Assembly (NCBI GenBank): GCA_903925955.1
Contig: CAIYHO010000117.1
Span: 1-32,889, forward strand
Length of the DNA stretch: 32,889 nt
Direction of reading: 5' to 3'
From: an uncultured Chloroflexota bacterium
GTDB taxonomy: Bacteria; Chloroflexota; Limnocylindria; Limnocylindrales; CSP1-4
Shown piece after piece: positions 26,859 to 32,889 of the stretch. A program made the position numbers and the translations under genes. How positions within the stretch are numbered: position 1 is the stretch's first letter; every line of letters starts with the position of its first letter. A model generated the notes under the pieces. That model saw nothing but the letters and a program-made list of their open reading frames with translations, was not told the origin of the DNA and made no database searches.

Positions 26859-26883
26859 TTCGTAACTGGCGCGGAGCGTGCGG

Positions 26884-29232
26884 CTACTTGAGGACGACGA
26901 ACGCGTCCACGGCGATCTTGCCGCTCACGATGACAATCTTGAGTTTGTGAATGCCGGCGCCGGTGTTGGCCGTGTAGACCAGGCGTCTGCTTTGGATCGT
27001 TGAGCTCTTCAGATTGAACGTTCCCTTGAGGACGCCGTCGAGATAGACCTTGATCTTCCCGCTTGTGGCAGTCCGGTACGAGACAAAGCCAACCGACCTG
27101 CCTGCGAATGTGAAGGTCGCCGTGGCTCCAACCTTGCTGGACACCTTGGCGCTGCCGCCGGAGTAGCCGCTCCCGCTGAGGGTTGACCACGTGCCCGTGT
27201 ATGCCACCGATGAGGTCTGCTGGGTGACGACGGGCGCAAGCGGCAGACTCAGCGCTGGCGCACTGGTGTTGCCGAAGACGTCAAGGGCCGTGGCCTGGTA
27301 CTGATATCGCGCGACATAATCCCCTGCTGCAGGGGGCGCCGTGAGCCAGGAATGCAGCATCGTCATCGTCCTCGTGGAGGACAGTCCCACATGGCGATAT
27401 GTGGCACACGCGGCAAGCGTGCACCGGGCGAGGTCGACGGTCTGGACGCCGCTACCGGCATCTGCGGCCGTCCAGCGAACCCGCACCGGGACAAACAATG
27501 GCGTGAGGGTTGAGTTGGCAATCAGCTCCTGCGTTGGCGCAGACACCGTTGGCGCCACCAGCTCGTAGACAAGTCGCGAGACCGTTGTGCGCCAATCGCC
27601 ACCGGCGGTGACGGCCTCTGTGTTCTGCCACACGGCCCATGGCGCGAGAGGGTCGGCAGCAACACCAACGTAGTCGCCCCAGCGGCCGGATGGCGTCGTA
27701 TACGTTGCGCTGCTGGTGTCGATGACTGCTTCGCCTGAGAGTCCGCTTCCGCTGGTCCAGACCGCCGCCCGGGTTGAGACGTATTCGCTGGCCGACGATC
27801 GAGTCCAAACGATGAACACGTGGTTGTCGCCCGAGATGCCCACGCCTGGCATGTACTGGTCAATGGAGTCCTGCTCAAAGAGAAGCTCATCCTGATAGAC
27901 GGGTGAGCTGCCCGACACGTCAAAGTGATCAACGCGAACCGCGAGGTTCCATGTTGAGTACGCGTCGTACGAGACGGGGAACGTCGAGACAAACCACAGC
28001 TGGCCGTTCCGGACCACGGCATCAATGACGCCATGCATCACGGCGCGGTCGATCGTGGCAGGAACCCCCGGCTGACGGGGCTGCACATCTGCGGGGGCAA
28101 GCGGGTCCCATGCCGGGAAGAGCCCCAAACTGCTGAACGACGAGATGGTTGGGGACGAAGCGTCACCCGTGACGGTCCCGTGGATGATGTCGTCGGCGTC
28201 GTTGGTGGCGATCAGGTTGACCGTGGTGGTGGCGGTCAGGTTGTTGGCAGGACGGATCGTCCAGACGGAGTCCCAGCGTGAGAATGTGGCGGCAGAGATG
28301 CCGCCAGCAAGAACAGCCGCCCATGGCACCACCCAGATTGCTGCGCCGCGAGTGGCGTAGCTGGGGACGACACCATCGATGTCGAACAGGTTGGCTGAGA
28401 GCACGATCTTGTCGCTCGATGTCCCGATGTCGGGGAAGTCGTTGAGCACAAGGTGGTAGCTCGACGTCACCCAGACGGTGGTGCTCCATGCCATCACAGA
28501 CCACGACCCGGTTGGGTCGGACGTGTCCGACACCGCGAGGTTGATGTACGCCTCGCTCATCGAGTCCGTGTAGCTCTGTACGCTGGCGATCCAACGGCCG
28601 TGGAGCGCGTCGTACAGCATGCGAGGGTCGGATGCGTACTGGGCGGCGGGGATCACAAACAGCGACGAGAGCGGCATCTCCAGCAGTTGGACACCGGTGC
28701 GGTTTGTAACGCGGATTGCCTGATTGGTCACCTGCACCACATGTGAAGGACCAACCGCAATCCACGGGTCCGGCGGCGAGATGGTGTGATCTGACTCGAT
28801 GCCGTTCCAGGAGGGGTTCGATGCCGGTCTGGGCACGTAGGGGACAGCGGGGCTGGGAGCCAGCATCCCTGTACTGCCCAGCGGGCGTGCAGCCTGGATG
28901 CTCCCGCCGCGAGCCGACCCAACGTGTTGAGCAGAGCGGGGAAGCTGGAGAAGTGGCGCGACGTGGGTGGGGCGAGCAACCTGCGGTGCGGCTGCCGCAA
29001 CGCTCGCCTGCACCCGAGTCTGCCGGGCAGGCGTCACTGTCCTGGTTTCGGCAGGGCGGGCACCTGCTACGTCGGCGGACAGGGCGCTGGAGGGTGACTG
29101 GGTGCGACTGACCGCAGCGATGGGCATTGGACCCACGAGCGCGGCCATGAGCGCAAGCCCCGTCAGCATGGGCGCAAGGCGCCTTCTTGGCGTCCGCCCA
29201 CGGACGTCTTCGACTAGGTGCGGTCCGTGCAT
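26884..29232 (-). CDS. Large exported protein with C-terminal carbohydrate-binding-like beta domain
   Basis: The true start is likely the CAT at 29230-29232 (MHGPHLVEDVRGRTPRRRLAPMLTGLALMAALVGPMPIAAV, signal-like, SD-like gggagg upstream). Body has IESDHTISPPDPWIAVGPSHVVQVTN; C-terminus has GGSAKVSSKVGATATFTFAGRSVGFVSYRTATSGKIKVYLDGVLKGTFNL. Confidence 0.75.
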   Translation of the reverse strand: MHGPHLVEDVRGRTPRRRLAPMLTGLALMAALVGPMPIAAVSRTQSPSSALSADVAGARPAETRTVTPARQTRVQASVAAAAPQVARPTHVAPLLQLPRSAQHVGSARGGSIQAARPLGSTGMLAPSPAVPYVPRPASNPSWNGIESDHTISPPDPWIAVGPSHVVQVTNQAIRVTNRTGVQLLEMPLSSLFVIPAAQYASDPRMLYDALHGRWIASVQSYTDSMSEAYINLAVSDTSDPTGSWSVMAWSTTVWVTSSYHLVLNDFPDIGTSSDKIVLSANLFDIDGVVPSYATRGAAIWVVPWAAVLAGGISAATFSRWDSVWTIRPANNLTATTTVNLIATNDADDIIHGTVTGDASSPTISSFSSLGLFPAWDPLAPADVQPRQPGVPATIDRAVMHGVIDAVVRNGQLWFVSTFPVSYDAYSTWNLAVRVDHFDVSGSSPVYQDELLFEQDSIDQYMPGVGISGDNHVFIVWTRSSASEYVSTRAAVWTSGSGLSGEAVIDTSSATYTTPSGRWGDYVGVAADPLAPWAVWQNTEAVTAGGDWRTTVSRLVYELVAPTVSAPTQELIANSTLTPLFVPVRVRWTAADAGSGVQTVDLARCTLAACATYRHVGLSSTRTMTMLHSWLTAPPAAGDYVARYQYQATALDVFGNTSAPALSLPLAPVVTQQTSSVAYTGTWSTLSGSGYSGGSAKVSSKVGATATFTFAGRSVGFVSYRTATSGKIKVYLDGVLKGTFNLKSSTIQSRRLVYTANTGAGIHKLKIVIVSGKIAVDAFVVLK

Positions 29233-29282
29233 GGACTGTCCTCCCGCTGGGGCGGCCAGATGGGCACACCCGATAGGTGCCG

Positions 29283-29288
29283 ATCCTA
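29283..29288 (-). promoter_or_regulatory. Candidate -10 (TAGGAT) for the - strand exported protein
   Basis: Reverse strand TTGCAT-16 nt-TAGGAT, about 50 nt before the start codon. Confidence 0.3.
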
Positions 29289-29381
29289 GACGGCTTGACG
29301 CCAGATGCAATGGCCAATTCGTTGGTCGCAACCCCAGATATGCGTGGGCGGCCAGCGCTCCTGCGCAGGTGGGCCGCAGAG

Positions 29382-29403
29382 GCCCCGTCACCGGGGCTAG
29401 CAT
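29382..29403 (+). promoter_or_regulatory. Inverted repeat abutting a -10-like TAGCAT upstream of the FAD/GcvT gene
   Basis: GCCCCG-TCAC-CGGGGC directly followed by TAGCAT (29398-29403); gene start 29452 with an AGGAGGT SD. Confidence 0.35.
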
Positions 29404-29451
29404 CGGTGGCACCCCGGCCCAACTGGGCCGCTGACACCACAGGAGGTATCT

Positions 29452-31929
29452 GTGACGGAGTCCCGCGCCGCGACCGCGCACGCGCTCCCAGCCCGCGCAC
29501 GTGCCGTGATCATCGGCGGCGGTGTCATCGGCGCCAGCATTGCGTACCACCTGGGCAAGCTTGGCTGGAAGGATGTTGTGCTGCTGGAGCGCCGGCAGCT
29601 CACTGGCGGCACCACGTGGCACGCGGCAGGGCTGATCACCTGCGCGGGCATGACCAGCGAAACCACACTGTGGATGTCGCGCTACACCCGTGACCTCTGC
29701 GCGTCGCTTGAGGCCGAGACGGGGCAGGCCACCGGCTTCCGCCCAGTTGGCCATCTGCACCTGGCCACCGACGAAGAGCGTCTCCACACGCTTCGGCGCG
29801 AGCAGGCGTTTGTCCGCCAGTTTGGCGTGGTCAACGAGGAGCTCAGCGCCAAGGAACTCGAGCGCCACTGGCCGTCCGCGCGGACGGACGATGTGCTGGC
29901 CGCCTTCTACGTGCCCGATGACGGGCGCGTGAACCCGGCCGATCTCACCATGGCGTATGCCAAGGGTGCCCGCCAGCACGGCGTGCAGATTGTTGAGCAC
30001 TGCGCCGTGACCGGGATCACGCAGGCCAACGGGCGCGTCACGGGCGTCCTCACGGAGGACGGTCCCATCGGGACCGACATCGTGATCAATGCGGCCGGGA
30101 TGTGGGGCCGCGAAGTTGGCGCCATGGCGGGTGCGTCGGTCCCGCTCCAGGCCACGGAGCACTACTACCTCATCACGGACACGGTGGACTGGGCGCACCC
30201 GGATCTGCCGGTGGTGGAAGACCCCAGCCTCTACGCCTACTACCGCGAAGAGGGTGGGGGCATCCTCGTTGGCCTCTTTGAGCCGGTTGCCGGCCCCTGG
30301 GCGCTGGACGGGGTGCCAAAGGAAGTGGAGTTTGCAAGCCTCGCGCCTGACTGGGACCGGATTGGCCCCTACATCGACGCAGCGCTTGGCCGCTTCCCGT
30401 CCCTGCGCAACGCCGGCGTCCGCACGATGTTCTGCGGTCCGGAGAGCTTCACGCCGGACGTCCACATGCAGCTGGGCGAGTCCCCGGAGGTCCGCGGCCT
30501 GTTTGTGGCGGCCGGGATGAACTCCATCGGCGTGCTCATGAGCGGTGGCGTTGGCTCGGTCATGGCAAACCTTGTTGCCGATGGGGCAGTGGACATCGAC
30601 ATCACCGGGATGCAGGTGTCGCGGACCCAGACCTACGAGACCAGCCGAAGCTTCCGCGCCGACCGCGCCGTGGAGCAGCTGGGCCGGCTCTACGCCAAGG
30701 GCGTGATGCCCGGCTGGCAGCCATCCACAGCCCGGAACGTCCGCCGGTCCGTGGTGCACGACCGTCTCGCCTCGTACGGGGCGCACTTCGCGCCGTCGGC
30801 CGGCTACGAGGTTGCCGAGTGGTTTGACCCCGAGGGAACACATCCGGCCGTTGTCCCGGGCTGGCACCGGGATGGGACCTGGCCGCTCCGGGCTGCCGAA
30901 CACCGCGCCGTCCGCGAGGGCGTGGGCCTGCTGGACATGTCCATGATGGCCAAGGTCCTTGTCCAGGGCCGCGATGCGCTGGCCGTGCTCAACCGCGTCT
31001 GCACGTCGGATGTCGATGTGCCCATAGGGCGGCTGGTCTACACCCAGTGGTGCAACGAGCACGGCGGGATTGAGGCAGACCTGACGGTCACCAGGATCGC
31101 CGAGCAGCAGTTCATGGTGGTGGCATCAGACATCATCCAGCGCAAGCTCATCCCGTGGATGGCGCGCTACACGCATGACGGCGAGCACGTTGCCGCCACC
31201 GATGTCACCTCGGGCATCACGCTCCTGCAGGTGCAGGGTCCGCGGTCTCGCGATCTGCTTGCCGGGCTGACCAGCGCCGACATGTCAAACGAGGCATTCC
31301 CGTACCTGACCGCCCGCGAGATCGACCTTGGCTACGCCCGCTGCACCGCCATGCGCGTCACCTATCTGGGCGAGCTTGGCTGGGAGCTCCACGTTCCGGC
31401 GGACCAGGCGCTCACGGTCTACGACACGCTGATGGAGGCCGGGGCGCCCTTCGGGCTTCGCAACGTTGGCCTCAAGGCGCTGAGCAGCCTTCGCTTTGAG
31501 AAGGCCTATCGGGACTTTGGCACCGATATCGACAACACGGACCTCCCCATGGATGTTGGGCTTGGGTTCACCATTGCCTGGGAGAAGCCCGGCGGCTTCA
31601 TCGGCCGTGACGCCTTGGTGGCTGCGCGCAAGCCCGGGCCGCCCACCAAGCGGCTGGTCCAGGTGCTCATGGAGGACCCGGAGCCGCTCCTGTTCCACGG
31701 CGAGCCGGTCTGGCGCAACGGCAAGCGTGTCGGCCATCTTCGCGCCGCCGCCTACGGGCACACGCTTGGTGGTGCCGTGGGGCTGGCGATGATGGCGGAT
31801 CCGGCCGGGCTCCCGGCCGAGGCCGTTGACGGCAGCGGGTACGAGGTAGACGTGGCCGGGGTTCGGTACCCGGCACGCGTGTCCGTGAAGCCCATGTATG
31901 ACCCCAACCGCAGCCGCATCCTCGCCTGA
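29452..31929 (+). CDS. FAD-dependent oxidoreductase fused to GcvT-like domain (dimethylglycine/sarcosine dehydrogenase family)
   Basis: AVIIGGGVIGASIAYHLGKLGWKDVVLLERRQLTGGTTWHAAGL (Rossmann plus TWHAAGL motif); C-terminal half GGIEADLTVTRIAEQQFMVVASD...GITLLQVQGPRSRDLL...YLGELGWELHVP...GLKALSSLRFEKAYRDFGTDID (GCV_T). SD AGGAGGT upstream of GTG. Confidence 0.92.
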   Translation: MTESRAATAHALPARARAVIIGGGVIGASIAYHLGKLGWKDVVLLERRQLTGGTTWHAAGLITCAGMTSETTLWMSRYTRDLCASLEAETGQATGFRPVGHLHLATDEERLHTLRREQAFVRQFGVVNEELSAKELERHWPSARTDDVLAAFYVPDDGRVNPADLTMAYAKGARQHGVQIVEHCAVTGITQANGRVTGVLTEDGPIGTDIVINAAGMWGREVGAMAGASVPLQATEHYYLITDTVDWAHPDLPVVEDPSLYAYYREEGGGILVGLFEPVAGPWALDGVPKEVEFASLAPDWDRIGPYIDAALGRFPSLRNAGVRTMFCGPESFTPDVHMQLGESPEVRGLFVAAGMNSIGVLMSGGVGSVMANLVADGAVDIDITGMQVSRTQTYETSRSFRADRAVEQLGRLYAKGVMPGWQPSTARNVRRSVVHDRLASYGAHFAPSAGYEVAEWFDPEGTHPAVVPGWHRDGTWPLRAAEHRAVREGVGLLDMSMMAKVLVQGRDALAVLNRVCTSDVDVPIGRLVYTQWCNEHGGIEADLTVTRIAEQQFMVVASDIIQRKLIPWMARYTHDGEHVAATDVTSGITLLQVQGPRSRDLLAGLTSADMSNEAFPYLTAREIDLGYARCTAMRVTYLGELGWELHVPADQALTVYDTLMEAGAPFGLRNVGLKALSSLRFEKAYRDFGTDIDNTDLPMDVGLGFTIAWEKPGGFIGRDALVAARKPGPPTKRLVQVLMEDPEPLLFHGEPVWRNGKRVGHLRAAAYGHTLGGAVGLAMMADPAGLPAEAVDGSGYEVDVAGVRYPARVSVKPMYDPNRSRILA

Positions 31930-31943
31930 GCAGGAGGTCCCGC

Positions 31944-32303
31944 ATGTCCCAGCCCGTTGAGATCCAATACCTCTACAGAACCCGTTGGGGCGCACACGAC
32001 GAGTTCATCGAGCTCTTCAAGCGCAACCACTGGCCCATCCTGCGCGAGCAGCTGGCCGCGGGCCGCTACACGGCCGTCCGGATGACCACGGCGCGCTTCC
32101 ACGCGCAGGGTCCGCAGTCGTGGGACATCATGGTGTCCATCACGTACCGGGACTGGGCAGCCGTTGAGGCGCACAGCGAAGGGGCCATCGCCGAGCGGCT
32201 CTACCCAGACCAGGACCTGTTCAAGGCGGAGGAGCGCCACCGCTTCGAGCTGCTTGAGGACCACTGGGACGTGGTGCTCTCGGAGGTCCCGCTCCCGGCC
32301 TGA
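31944..32303 (+). CDS. Small 119-aa protein, possible dimeric alpha/beta-barrel-like fold, coupled to the FAD/GcvT gene
   Basis: 14-nt gap after the upstream stop; SD caggaggt; VEIQYLYRTRWGAHDEFIELFKRNHWPILREQ....WDIMVSITYRDWAAVEAH. Fold assignment tentative. Confidence 0.6.
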   Translation: MSQPVEIQYLYRTRWGAHDEFIELFKRNHWPILREQLAAGRYTAVRMTTARFHAQGPQSWDIMVSITYRDWAAVEAHSEGAIAERLYPDQDLFKAEERHRFELLEDHWDVVLSEVPLPA

Positions 32304-32356
32304 CCCCGCGGCGGGCCTGTGCAGTGCGCGCCGGTGCACCGGAGGCATGCCCGCCG

Positions 32357-32812
32357 TTAGAACGTGGGCTGGACCACCATCAGGCAGGCGATCACAAGCA
32401 CAAGCCCGGTTGCGGTCATGCCCAGCATGCGCGAGCGCCCGGCGGCTGCCGCGTACTCCGCAGACGCTGGAGCGCTCTCGGCAAGTGCCGCCTGACGCCG
32501 CATCGCCGGGGCGTAGACCGCGCCGCCCAAGATGGCAACCGCGATGTAGAGGAGCATCGAGAGCGAGATCCACGGCATGGCGAAGGTGTACGGGCTGCCG
32601 GACAGGATGATCCCGGCGCCCGTGATGGCCGCCACGATGTATGCCGGGTTTGCGACGCGGCGGTCCAGGGCGCGCACGGTGCCAATCACCCAGACCAGCT
32701 GCTCGGGGCTCTTGCCGGCACGCGAGTACCAGAATTGATACGTCAGATTGGCCCCAACGGCCACGATGACGGACAGGATGTGTATGAGCTTGAAGGCGAT
32801 CCAAATCTGCAT
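32357..32812 (-). CDS. DUF2269-like integral membrane protein
   Basis: MQIWIAFKLIHILSVIVAVGANLTYQFW and four hydrophobic segments. Confidence 0.75.
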   Translation of the reverse strand: MQIWIAFKLIHILSVIVAVGANLTYQFWYSRAGKSPEQLVWVIGTVRALDRRVANPAYIVAAITGAGIILSGSPYTFAMPWISLSMLLYIAVAILGGAVYAPAMRRQAALAESAPASAEYAAAAGRSRMLGMTATGLVLVIACLMVVQPTF

Positions 32813-32818
32813 GACCCC

Positions 32819-32824
32819 ATTGTG
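32819..32824 (-). promoter_or_regulatory. Candidate -10 (CACAAT) six nucleotides before the - strand start codon
   Basis: Reverse strand CACAAT-ggggtc-ATG; same spacing as upstream of tlyA. Confidence 0.35.
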
Positions 32825-32889
32825 CCAAGGCTTGCGCGCGCCGGACGGGCCAACCGGTGATAATGGCGGCCTGTTACCGACGACCTCCG

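Noticed and set aside
29233-31062. N-terminal extension of the - strand 1392-aa ORF (26884-31062)
   Set aside because: It runs antisense through the strongly supported FAD/GcvT gene; a good signal-peptide start with an SD exists at 29232, so the extension is a high-GC spurious open frame.

Overview
High-GC chromosomal window, mostly a dense, co-directional (+ strand) block of conserved bacterial genes. Order: alaS 3' end (truncated by the window), FtsA/PilM-like ATPase, membrane-anchored baseplate-J-like protein, ruvX, mltG, M24 peptidase, efp, xseA, 67-aa membrane protein, xseB, dxs, tlyA, nadK, recN, xerD-type recombinase, PH/SHOCT protein, M50 protease, HD protein, scpA, scpB, rluB-type, cmk-plsC fusion, ispH, der, tRNA-Pro(GGG). 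After the tRNA is a more accessory stretch: a Tat-type exported GVYG-repeat protein, a putative lipoprotein, a large exported protein on the - strand, an FAD/GcvT-type (dimethylglycine/sarcosine dehydrogenase-like) oxidoreductase with a small partner gene, and a DUF2269-like membrane protein. Gene content and fusions suggest a Chloroflexota-like genome; this is inference only. I found no CRISPR array, transposase, phage cassette or rRNA. The best second-look candidates are (i) the FtsA/PilM-like plus baseplate-J-like two-gene unit, (ii) an exact 318-bp-register internal duplication in the GVYG-repeat protein, (iii) a low-complexity insert and altered ThDP motifs in Dxs, (iv) recurring -10-like boxes 7-10 nt before start codons, suggesting leaderless transcripts, and (v) a membrane microprotein wedged between xseA and xseB. 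No complete, clearly new defence or mobile system is evident.
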